From Liolophura sinensis (Eukaryota; Mollusca; Polyplacophora; Chitonida; Chitonidae): a DNA stretch of 64,000 nucleotides. Below the pieces are notes generated by a model. The model had not been told where the DNA came from. It ran no database searches and was given only the letters and a program-made list of their open reading frames with translations. Where the stretch lies: the NCBI RefSeq assembly GCF_032854445.1, contig NC_088297.1, positions 26,345,915 to 26,409,914 of the forward strand. The letters run 5' to 3'. This document shows positions 25,480-36,089 of the stretch, in pieces. Position numbers and translations under genes: made by a program. Each line of letters begins with the position of its first letter. The first letter of the stretch is position 1.

Positions 25480-25812
25480 CAGGTATGACAGATGTTACAG
25501 ACATGATAAATATTACAGACATGATAAATATTACAGACATGATAAATGTTACAGACATGATTAATGTTACAGACAAGATAAATGTTACAGACATGATAAA
25601 TATTAGAGACATGATAAATGTTACAGGCATGAAAATGTAACATGCAGGAAGGATAGATGTTACAGACATGATAAATGTTACAGGCATGATTAATGTTACA
25701 GGCACGATAAATATTACAGACACGATAAATGTTACAGACATGATAAATGTTACAGACATGATGAATGTTACAGGCATGATTAATGCTACAGGCATGATAA
25801 ATATTACAATAT
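25480..25812. repeat. 18-bp minisatellite
   Basis: About 18 copies of TTACAGACATGATAAATA-like units. Because 18 is a multiple of three it stays open on both strands (TDMIN, MPVTFI); these are not genes. Confidence 0.95.
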
Positions 25813-26960
25813 TCTAATCTAATCTGTAAGCAACGTGTTTGTCTTTACTTTCCCTACTTAACAAATCAAAGTGATGACTGTGCCCCTGTAACATCAGATC
25901 AATTTCGTGAAGATTTCCCGCGCCTATCCGTGAAAAACCATCCACATGTAACACAAGTAGGTTACCTAACAGAAATCGTTTTAACTGGCAGTGCCACATT
26001 TTCAACCAATCGATACGTGAGTGAGTACTGTCGAACTAAGCAACACAGTGTGTACTTCATGAAGGAAAACTAAAGGATTTCAGCTGTATTATAGAAAAAA
26101 GCTCCCCTCCTTAAAAACAAACAAAACAAGACTTTGAGAGGGTTTTTTTGTTTTATAAAAAGTGTCTCCACACAGCCAATCAAAACAAACAAAAAAACAG
26201 GATACATTTTTAACTAATAACTTTATTATGTAGAAGCACTGTATGTAGATGGAGATTTCACAGCTCAGGTTAAATTTTTGTCAACCGCGATGAACCAGAC
26301 CTGTGATTTAAGGTCGCTATCTCCATTTGGATATCCTTTTATTTACGATTGTAAACATCCTCCTTTTTATGAATAAAATTTTCGACACAAAGACATTTCT
26401 AACTTCGTTTTGTTTCGTTTTGTCCTTAAGAAAATATGACTAGCCAAAGAATATTTGTCCGCGTTTGGGCTGAAAAGAACAGCTAACAAATAACGGAAAC
26501 GTTAGCCTCAGGGAAAGTTATATTTCATAGGGAAGCATCGCTCCGCACTAAAATATTCCTTTCTTTATCTTGTTTCAAACATATGACTATAACTGTAGCT
26601 TAAAGAATGTTGATGCGTAAACGAACGAGGAAAGGGCTGTTCTAAAACATTCACATGTTTGTTACACAATGTAGATAAGGACGACAGGAATCGATTCGTC
26701 CGTGAGTCTGTAATTACCGTATTTCTAATTACCGTACCATTTGTTTATTAATGACGAAAGTTTTAATTAACGATGGTTTTCCCTTCGTTTGCTTCAATTT
26801 TTAAAGCACACATATTGCTGGCTAACACTATTCATCCAGTCTTTGAACAAGACGGACGCTGGCTTAGGTCGACATTTGCTGACACAGCAGAAAATAAGTT
26901 GTTTGTCAAGTACCTGGCAAATGAAAGGGACGAAGGATGATAAGTTCATTGCAACAGTCC
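25813..26960. other. No gene recognised
   Basis: AT-rich sequence with small runs (GTTTCGTTTTG). No domain-bearing frame. Confidence 0.4.
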
Positions 26961-27612
26961 GTGTGTTTCATTGGCGTGCTGGTGGACTGCAGTGAGCCTA
27001 ATTGACATGCTGGTGGACTGCCGTGAGCCGAATTGGCATGCTGGTGGACTGCCGTGAGCCCAGTTGGCATGCTGGTGGACTGCAGTGAGCCCAGTTGGCA
27101 TGCTGGTGGACTGCCGTGAGCCTAATTGGCATGCTGGTGGACTGCCGTGAGCCCAGTTGGCATGCTGGTGGACTGCCGTGAGTCCAGTTGGCATGCTGGT
27201 GGACTGCCGTGAGCCCAGTTGGCATGCTGGTGGACTGCCGTGAGCCCAATTGGCATGCTGGTGGACTGCCGTGAGCCCAATTGGCATGCTGGTGGACAGC
27301 CGTGAGCCCAATTGGCATGATGGTGGACTGCCGTGAACCCAATGGGCATGCTGGTGGACTGCCGTGAGCTCAATGAGCATGTTGGTGGACTGCCGTGAGT
27401 CCAGTTGGCATGCTGGTGGACTGCCGTGAGCCCAGTTGGCATGATGGTGGACTGCCGTGAGCCTAATTGGCATGCTGGTGGACTGCCGTGAGCCCAATTG
27501 GCATGATGGTGGACTGCCGTGAGCCCAATGGGCATGCTGGTGGACTGCCGTGAGCCTAATTGGCATGCTGGTGGACTGCCGTGAGCCCAGTTGGCATGCT
27601 GGTGGACTGAGA
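26961..27612. repeat. 31-bp minisatellite
   Basis: About 20 copies of a 31-bp unit, core GGCATGCTGGTGGACTGCCG. All three minus-strand frames stay open, which explains the apparent frames of 114, 180 and 206 codons. Confidence 0.96.
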
Positions 27613-29109
27613 CGAATTTCGTTAATGGTTCATTGGTTATTGTGTGGTTAGTTGATGTATGCACTGGTTCATTTTCGACACCAGGCTAGTCCGATGACCC
27701 ACTGGTTGTTTGATACAAACATCTGTTAATTTGTAAGAAAATTGCTTTATACTCTGTTGTTTGAGACCAGTTAACTGATTGGTGAGATTATGGGCTGATT
27801 GAGGGCTTGTGTGTTGATTGAGGGACACTTGGATTGGCCGATTAATGGGATCATTGGTTGTTTGATGGCCAGATGGTGGCTCGGTGGGATTATATGTCAA
27901 TTTACCTGACCATTGATGAGATCGTGTAGCCGATAGTTCAGTGATGGTTATTGGTTCTTTTTCGGGTTATTTGGTTAATTGGCTTGCCCTTTAGTGTGCG
28001 CAAGTAAAACGATCATTACCTCATCCATCGATACATGGATGTGATTACCTAATGGATTAGGTGGATTATTTGATTATTTGTGGAGAATCTGTCCACAGGC
28101 GTGTTTGTGCCCACACGTAAGTTGTCATGTAATCTGTGACAGGATGATTGATCATCGGGGTGATTGATTCTGTGACTAACTAGGTTAGTTATTTGCATGT
28201 TGTCACCTCGCCCTTTAGTTAAGCCAGTAACTGTCTTGTTATCCAAGTAAGAAATCTTCAGGCGCTTGCGGAATTTGAATCTGAGAAGAATAATTGGAAA
28301 ATGCTGATAGCCAGAATTGATCGATGCATTGTAAAGTATATTGCTCAGAAATTAGCCGGAAATGCGTGGGCCGCTGTTTCGTAGAATCTGGCTAATTGTC
28401 GATTCGGTGTTAAAATTTTACCGTACACAATGGATCCAACAATAACGGTATTATGTATTCGAGCCACTTTCATCAACTGTTCAATAATTAAGGATGGCAT
28501 GGCACGTAAAGTAGGCCACTGGGCGACTTGCGCTGAATTCGGTATCCCTTGATAGAAATCAGGCCTCCATGACGTCCCAATGGTAGCGTAGACAGGGGAA
28601 GATGTCGCTTGCCATTGCGTCAATATTTACCTCCAGATCTAGGGCAATGCTGGCGTCGGTCGATTGTTGGAGAATACTGGCTCTTACACACAGGTGCTCG
28701 GATGTGAAATCTACTCAGGAGAACAACTAAGCTCTCGACCCAATGAGGTTCATTCACAAGTAAACAAATCCCGCTCCTCATATTTGATCCTATATAAAAC
28801 AAGGATTCAGCGGTTGTGAGTTGGGGTGGAGAGCTAGGCTGGTCGGTGGCATCGCCTAGCTAAGTTTTTTTCTCACTGCAGTCGATCTGCCCAAAACGCC
28901 TCTTGCATTTTTCGGCTGTTATTTAAGGGAGGAAGGTACATGCGAGGAAGGGCGGCGGTCAATTCCGAACACAACTACTATCATCACCGAAAACATGGTT
29001 CATGTCGCAAGTTTGACAGCGACCTTACTGGCCTTTCTAATATATAAGTAGTGTCAATGCTGGTCTTATAACAGTCCACAGCGATTGTCGTCCAGCTGTA
29101 TATACCTTT
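27613..29109. other. No gene recognised
   Basis: GATT/TGATTG-rich simple-ish sequence to about 28,200, then unique sequence. A 92-codon minus frame at 28,345-28,623 has no known domain. Confidence 0.4.
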
Positions 29110-29631
29110 GCTGTCTTTCAGGAACATTTTCATGCACCTGGCAATGCAGAAATCTTAATGTCTGAGAAGGTAGCCACGACTGCAATTTTCCGTCACATTT
29201 TCATGCACCCTGCAGTGCATCTGTCAATGACTGCTGAGGTCTCAATGACTGCAATTTTCAGTCACATTTTCATGTACATTGCAGTGCGTCCGTCAACTAT
29301 TGCTAAGATCTCGACGACTGCAATTTTCCATCACATTTTCATGCACCTTGCAGTGCATCTCTAAACGACTGCAATTTCCCGTCACATTTTCATGTACATT
29401 GCAGTGCGTCCGTCAACTATTGCTAAGATCTCAACTACTACAATTTTCAATCACATTTTTATGCACCTTGCAGTACATCTTTAAACGACTGCTAAGGTCA
29501 GAACGGCTGCAATTTTTCGTCAGATTTTCATGCACCTCGCAGTGGAACTGTCAACGACTGCTAAGGTCTCAATGACTGCAATTTCCGTCACATTTTCACA
29601 CACCTCGCTGTGCATGTGTCTCAAAGTCTGC
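29110..29631. repeat. Minisatellite, unit about 65-70 bp
   Basis: About seven degenerate copies with cores GTCACATTTTCATGCACCTT and TCAACGACTGCTAAGGTCTC. Confidence 0.88.
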
Positions 29632-29772
29632 CAAGGTGTCAACGACTGCCAAGGTGTCAACAACTGTCAAGGTGTCAAAAACTGACAATGTGTCAACAAC
29701 TGCCAAAGTGTCAACGACTGCCACGGTGTCAACGACTGCCAAAGTGTCAACGACTGCCAAGGTGTCAACAAA
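29632..29772. repeat. 18-bp minisatellite
   Basis: About eight copies of CAACGACTGCCAAGGTGT. The half-unit CAACGACTGC also occurs in the longer repeat just to the left, so the two arrays are probably related. Confidence 0.92.
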
Positions 29773-30383
29773 TTTCGGAACAAAAATTCCGTACACCTCA
29801 CCATGCATGCGCCAACGGCCGCTCAGGGTTCAATGAGTGTAATTTTGTCTACTCAATCATATAAGGCTCACGTTAATTGGTACATCGTCCAATTTATTGC
29901 CCATTTTCATTTGCGAGGGTTTTCATAATCATTATATTTCCTATGTGGGCTCGTGTGAAAGTGTATTGACTAGTTTAACTTGAAGGGGTCTGACAAGGCT
30001 CGGTACGACGTAGCTTCTACCAGATATGAATGCGTACGTCAGCTGATGTTACTGTTGTTACAGGCTGTCTGGTGAGATTATTAAATGAAAAGACATAACC
30101 GGCGTTTATATTCTTAACAATTTGCCTTAGAGGCTATAGACTTTTGAATGTTCTCGAGAATCAAGTATTGCTCTCCGCTGGCATGCATTAATCCATGTCA
30201 TTGCGCCCAATCTCTAAGTTTCATCTTTATGATGACGATCAGGAGTTGACAAGTAGATGTACGACTAAAAACATACAAAGCATTGCAATCCAAGAACTTA
30301 CAATTAGAGCCCTTCGTCACTGAGCTTTATACAAAAGTCTGTATCTAGCTGCGGTCGTCAACTCACATGGGGAGAATGTGAGC
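29773..30383. other. No gene recognised
   Basis: Unique sequence. Confidence 0.4.
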
Positions 30384-30590
30384 ATGTCGATTTTGTGGCT
30401 GGGTCAAATGTGGCAATGTCGACTTTGGGGCTGGATCAATGTCGATTTTGCAGTTGGGGTCGAATGAGGCAATGTTCATTTTGTTGCTGGATCGAATGTG
30501 GCAATTTCAATTTTGAGGCCGGGTCGATTGAGGCAGTTTCGATTTTGTGGCTGAGACGAATGTGGCCATTTTGTGGCTGGGTCGAACCAT
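30384..30590. repeat. Degenerate 30-34 bp repeat
   Basis: About six copies around CGATTTTGTGGCTGGGTCGA and ATGTGGCAATGT. Confidence 0.85.
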
Positions 30591-32048
30591 AGTCGCTCTG
30601 GCGTACTGGTAACAAAACAATGTTGTTACTGTTCTCTGCTGCATTTCTTGGTTTCGACAGTTGTCAAACGATGTATGTCTTCATTGTTTTGAGGGTTTGT
30701 GTTGGGCATTAATTCTGGATAATATATTCAACATCTCTTTCTTTGGTCGATAAATCTTATCAGAGTATTCGTTACCTCTCCTAGATCTTCGATATACTTA
30801 TGCAGAGTTATTGTGGAGTTTCCAAAAGACATTTAATTCCATTGATCCACGGATACAAAAAACAGAGATCATCCGAACCTTTCACCGAGTGATGTGTTGC
30901 TGACACATAGAAATTTATTTCATAAATACACAGCCATTGTCATCAGAACACTGCTGAGGAAAGAAGCGGATATTTATCACATTGCCTGTGTATGGTATTG
31001 TCAGCCACACATCAATAGTTCCACTGTCAAGCTGACAGCATTATTCCTACCAATCTGACCGACAAATTGATGGTATTCCTCACAAGTGGATGCCGATATA
31101 GCTGTTACATCGATCTTAGATGATGGTCTATTGACATAAGCTATACAGCATCTATTGGCATGTATAATTGACTTTCTGTTCCATACCGGCCGAGGGATTT
31201 TTAAGTCATCCCTGTTGATTTATGTATAGATTTGATCAGCTGTCAATCTGTGATTTTTGAGAATACACACAGGTTACTAGGTAGTTAGTACTCGAAAGGA
31301 AAATAAAAAATCAACAGAACACGGATTAGTCAATCATTTAGAGTGCTGAATTAAGATAGGTCACGTGTCCCTAATCTGGCGATTTGAGGAGTACGTGGAC
31401 TTTGTTACGTCAGGGGGGATAACCCATCACGGCAGTTGTTGCTATGATGAGGTATATTCCGGCGTGAAACATGATTTGTTGTTTAGCCAAGTCATTGTAG
31501 GGCGTTAGCGTTGCTAAGTATACAGTCCAAGTTGTCCATACACAAATCATGACGAACAAAGGCAGGTGCGAGGTAAAGTGGTGACAAAATGGCCGGGTCC
31601 TGAATCGATTAGAGAGACTGATAGAGATGAAAAACAGAACATGTGTACTATGCGTGGTTTGATGTTTTGTCAACGTGCCGTAGTTAGTCACGAACCACCA
31701 GCTTGACGATAACAACACCGTCATATTTTCAGGAGAAAAAGAAGACCACATTGTTTTCATACATCGGCCTCAAAATCACGTTCTCCACATTCAGAACAAA
31801 CTGATCAGCGAAAAAACGCACCTGATCAAATAAAATGAATCCGTGTTCCGATCGAAAAGCCTTCCAACTAAAGAATAAATGATACTTGCGGACTGTCCAT
31901 AAGCTCGGTAAACCGCAGTTGTCGCTGACAGGTAAATAACACTGTCTACTTTTATGACTGAAGGACTTATATCGGATTATAAAAACCTGTGACTACGTCT
32001 CAAATAGAAGTGTGTAACAAAAGTTATTTCTTTTTATAAATATTTTGT
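30591..32048. other. No gene recognised
   Basis: Unique sequence. A 116-codon minus frame at 31,410-31,760 is rather hydrophobic but has no recognisable family and no clear exon borders. Confidence 0.4.
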
Positions 32049-32605
32049 CAAGTCGAGCTCATCCTGGCTTCCTCTCCGGCCGACTGGCCCCGATAGCACA
32101 GTTGGTAGTGCGCCCGCTTCGGGAGCGGTAGATCCAAGGTCAATCCTTGGTCGAGTCACACCTAAGACTTTAAAAGAGGAAGTAGTGACTTCCTCGCTTG
32201 GCGGTCAACATAAAGTGCAACGACTGGTTGACCCGTATCAGTATAATGGCTCTTGCGGGCGGCTTACTCGCCTTCGCTAAAGCGTCTCAGTGCAGCAGCA
32301 CTAGATGAAAGAGCAGTGGAAATCCGTCCTGCAACAAGGAGGCACACTACATGCGCTCTATGGCTTCCTTCGTCGTCAAGTGACTGAAAAATTGTTAAGT
32401 ACGATGTTAAACCGCAAGCAGTCACTCACTCACTCCTCTCCGGCCGTACGTGGGAATGTCTGGCGGCAACCAGATGATCGTGGATTTCCCGGGACTCTCC
32501 CCGGTTTCCTCCCACCACAATGCTGGCCGCCGTTGTATAAGTTAAATATTATTGAGTACGACGTAAAACACCAATCGCATAAATAAATAAATAAAGAAAG
32601 AAATT
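32049..32605 (+). mobile_element. SINE family B, interrupted by a nested SINE A
   Basis: Two halves, 32,049-32,082 and 32,447-32,605, are read through if the inner element is removed (CTGGCTTCCTCTCCGGCCG then TACGTGGGAATG). It ends with an (AAAT)n tail. The flanks repeat TAAATATTTTGT at 32,037-32,048 and 32,606-32,617, a 12-bp target-site duplication. The 5' tRNA head is truncated. Confidence 0.9.
32083..32434 (+). mobile_element. SINE family A, full length, nested
   Basis: The tRNA-like head has box A TAGCACAGTTGG and box B GGTCAATCC, then a body (ACTTCCTCGCTTGGCGGTCA, GTGCAACGACTGGTTGACCC) and a (CACT)n tail. It is flanked by CCTCTCCGGCCG at 32,071-32,082 and 32,435-32,446, a perfect 12-bp target-site duplication inside the family B element. 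Confidence 0.93.
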
Positions 32606-32773
32606 TAAATATTTTGTAAGCTTATGGATCCTCTCGAATATTTGTAAACTCTGAACCAGGAAAACAAACTGCCCAGGCAGATCTGAATCTTGGGGTTTAG
32701 AGTCGTACTTAACTGTTCAGCCATATGACGACGAAGGAATCCTTAGAGTGTATGTAATGTGCTTCTTATCTAC

Positions 32774-32993
32774 AGGACGGATTTCCACCGCTCTTCCATC
32801 TAGTGCTGCAAGTAAGCCGGCCCGCGCGAGCCATTTTACTGGTACGGGTCAACCAGCCGTTGCGCTATCCCCCTTTACGCTGATCGCCATGCAAGGAAGT
32901 TACAACTTACTCTTTTAAGGTCTCTTAGGTGTGGGTCATCGCAGGATTGACCCTGGACCCAAAGCTGACGCTCTACCAGCTGTGTTATCGTGG
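32774..32993 (-). mobile_element. SINE family A, partial
   Basis: The reverse complement carries the A head (AGCTGGTAGAGCGTCAGCTT) and the body as far as GTGGAAATCCGTCCTGTAGA. The 3' tail with (CACT)n is missing. Confidence 0.85.
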
Positions 32994-33027
32994 TCCGTTT
33001 ATGTAACAGTGCCAACTGTAACACACA

Positions 33028-33146
33028 CCTATTATGTGTACATTATGTTTGCCACACTCCTATTATGTGTACATTATGTTTGCCACACTCCTATTATGTA
33101 TACATTATGCTTGCCACACTCCTATTATGTGTACATTATGTTTGTC
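33028..33146. repeat. 31-bp tandem repeat
   Basis: Nearly four copies of CTATTATGTGTACATTATGT plus TTGCCACACTC. Confidence 0.95.
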
Positions 33147-33509
33147 GGTAGAAATTGGACACCGTAGAGTAATTGGAATCCAGATCTAAAAACACTGAAG
33201 GGCAGGTGTACTTTTTAGAAATATTTCACGGAAACAAATTATCTTCGTACTGTATAACCCAGTCATCAATTTTCATCCAGCGAGACAAAAACCTGAACTT
33301 GGATCCATATATGGACGTCAAAACCTTCTTTTAACCTTCTGCATCCGGGATTTGTAGAGGTACTCTTTTTGCGATGACTATTAGACAATCTAGCACCGGT
33401 TAATTCTGTGGCCTAATGAGAGGTTTTATTTAACCGTTCTGACGACAGCTGTTCTAGGGTAATAACTCCTAAACATTATGATCTTCACATTTGGGAAAGA
33501 TTACCAACC
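33147..33509. other. No gene recognised
   Basis: Short unique spacer. Confidence 0.4.
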
Positions 33510-34240
33510 TTTGACAAAGTCATCTCTGTGTGTCAAAGTCATCTCTGTGTGTCAAAGTGATCTTTGTGTGTGAAATTTGTTCGCGGATCAAAGTCATTGC
33601 TGTTCGTCAAAGTCATCTCTGTATGTCATCTTTGTGTGTCAAAGTTTCCTGTGTGTCAAAGTTATTTCTGTGTGCCAAAATCATCTCTGTATGCCAAAAT
33701 CATCATTGTGCGCCAAAGTCATCTCTGTGCGTCAAATTTATCTCTGTGTATCAAAATCATCTCTGTGCGTCAAAGTCATCTCTGTGTGTCAAATTTGTTT
33801 GTGTATCAAAGTCATCTTTGTGCCTCAAAGTCATCTCTGTTTGTCATTATCATCTCTGTGCGTTAAATTTGTTTGTATCTCACACTCATCTCCGTGTTTC
33901 AAAGTCATCTTTGTGTGTCAAAGTCATCTCTGTGTGTCAAATTCCTCTCTGTGTGTCAAATTCTCTCTGTGTCTCAAAGTCATCTCTGTGTCCTGTGCCT
34001 GGGAATGTTTACCAGCAACCTGCCGATGGTCCTGGGCTTTCCCCGGGCTCTGCCCCATTTCCTTCCACCATAATGCCGCCCGCCGTCGTATAAGTGAAAT
34101 ATTCTTGAGTACGGCGTAAAACACCAGTCAAATAAATAAATAAATCTCTGTGTGTTAAAGTCATCTCTATGTGTCACATTTGTTTGTGCCAAAGTCATAT
34201 ATGTATCAAAGTCGTGACTGTGTCAATGTCGTCGAGATGT
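33510..34240. repeat. 19-bp minisatellite, split by a SINE
   Basis: About 30 copies of TCATCTCTGTGTGTCAAAG, with a break at 33,991-34,143 where a family B SINE has inserted. Periodic frames of up to 187 codons across it (SSLCVKVI) are artefacts. Confidence 0.95.
33991..34143 (+). mobile_element. SINE family B, 5'-truncated, inside minisatellite
   Basis: Runs from TCCTGTGCCTGGGAATG to (AAAT)n. ATCTCTGTG occurs on both sides (33,982-33,990 and 34,144-34,152), consistent with a target-site duplication, though the flank is itself repetitive. Confidence 0.88.
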
Positions 34241-34299
34241 GGAGGTTTATAATTTAAATGACTAATCTTATGTTATTGTAACTGATATATTTTTAGACA

Positions 34300-34985
34300 T
34301 TAATAGGAGGTTATATGGCAGACTTATGACAAAATGTATGGCAAATTATTTCGCAGATATGGTAGAATTATAGCAAATTTTTGGCAGTTTTATGGCAGAT
34401 GATATGGCAGATGATATGGCATGTTAATGCCAAATTAATGGCAGATTATGTGGCAGATTTGTTGGAGATTTATGACACATTATATGACAGGCTATATGGC
34501 AGATTATATGGCAGATTTTATGGCACATTATATGGCAGGTTATATGGGAGATTATATGGCAGATTTTATGGCACATTATATGGCAGATTATGTGGCAGAT
34601 TTTATGGTAGATTATATGGCAGATTATATGGCACATTATATGGCAGGTTATATGGGAGATTATATGGCAGATTTTATGGCAGATTATATGGCAGATTTTA
34701 TGGCACATTATATGGCAGGTTATATGGGAGATTATATGGCAGATTTTATGGCAGATTATATGGCAGATTTTATAGCACATTATATGGCAGATTTTATGGC
34801 AGATTATATGGCAGATTTTTGGCAGATTTATTGGCGGATTATATGACATACAATATGGCAAATTTATGTATGGCAGATTTCTGGCAGATTATACGGCAGG
34901 TTATATGACAGATTTGTGGGAGATTTATGGCAGACTATATGACAAATTTATGGCAGTTATGGCAGTTTTATGGCCTATGCTTTTA
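34300..34985. repeat. 12-bp minisatellite
   Basis: About 50 units of GATTATATGGCA and close variants (GATTTTATGGCA, CATTATATGGCA, GGTTATATGGGA). Ordered runs of variants recur about every 100-108 bp. Because 12 is a multiple of three, long frames exist on both strands (up to 175 codons, LYGR or HIICHKI). Confidence 0.96.
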
Positions 34986-36089
34986 TAATATAGTTCTATA
35001 ATGGCTACTGGATCCTTGAGCTGATGGCATCTCCTTTTCCTTCTTTTCCACATTACTACGGTTTACTTAGCTGTTAAGTTTCAAGGTGTGTTTTACACAG
35101 AAAAATGTAAAAAGTGTATACAAAACATTGCCCAAAAAAGCTGTATATAAAACATTGCCCTAAGCTTTCAGTAGAACTATGTTATTTCACTTATCTATAT
35201 TATTACCCTAAATAAAACTCTTACATCAATTTTTGCTAAGGTTGGAGAAATTTAATTCAACTCAAACTTGAATTAGCAGGACGTCACCCATTTACCAGCA
35301 AACCGTTTTGGATAACGTCTCTGGCTGTGCTTCTCTCTGACGTCACTAGTCTCTGACGTCACTAGTCTATGACACTGTGCTGAAGCAGATGACGGATAAT
35401 CCGAGCAGATGTTTACCTTCAGGCCTCTTGTCTGTATAAGATTACGTCAGACGATTCCAGATTGCAGAAAATAGAAAGATGTCCTGGATGACACCTCTTC
35501 GAATTACAGTCTAATTTTATGAGGAAATTTGTTCGAAGCCACATCCGCCATCTTATTTTATTCAATTACCAACAAACATAATTGCGTTCATCTCCCCGGG
35601 GAAAAGCACAGAGTGACAAGCACCCAATACGTGATGAAGCCATGAAAGTCAATATCCCAGGAAAACAATCTAATTGTCATGACGAATTTTCAGATGTATC
35701 ACGACCGCCTTAAGTAGCATAACTACAAAAACAGGTTGTTATTACGAGTAATAACCTAGAGGAAGGACCAAAAACCAGGATTGTGACGCAGAAGCATCAG
35801 TTAACACGAATTTATGAATAAAGCAGAAAAACTTTACGGAGATCTGTACATCAGGTAAATCAAAGAGAAATTGTCGATATTTGCACTGTTCGACTATGGC
35901 TTTACGTGTAGAGGTTTGCATGGTACCTAACCATAGCCTCCCACACCCACACATAAATATTCGTAGTCATGAAAGTAAACACCAACAGATAAATTAATAT
36001 CTGTTATGCCTAGATACATCAGTCTACATATTCAGGGCCAAAAATAGCTTCCTGAACGCACTTTGCTGCCCCTTATTTGCGTGCACTTT
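34986..36089. other. No gene recognised; paired CRE-like palindromes
   Basis: Unique sequence. Two perfect TGACGTCA palindromes lie at 35,339-35,346 and 35,354-35,361 within a 15-bp duplication. No transcript is assigned nearby. Confidence 0.4.

Noticed and set aside
26946-27664. Minus-strand frames of 114, 180 and 206 codons with HQHANWAHGSPP-like repeats
   Set aside because: All are the same 31-bp minisatellite read in three frames; the unit simply lacks stop codons on this strand.
31410-31760. Hydrophobic 116-codon frame resembling a membrane protein fragment
   Set aside because: No family recognised, no exon borders in agreement, and chance frames of this length are expected.
32083-32160. 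A true tRNA gene at the start of the SINE (also at 36,494)
   Set aside because: Boxes A and B are present, but the arms do not pair as a full tRNA, and the sequence continues into a SINE body with a simple-repeat tail and target-site duplications.
33530-34124. 187-codon plus-strand frame with SSLCVKVISVC repeats
   Set aside because: Translation of the 19-bp minisatellite running into a SINE.
34381-34908. LYGRFYGR and HIICHKI repeat proteins
   Set aside because: The 12-bp array is in phase with the code on both strands; no start context, splice sites or domain.
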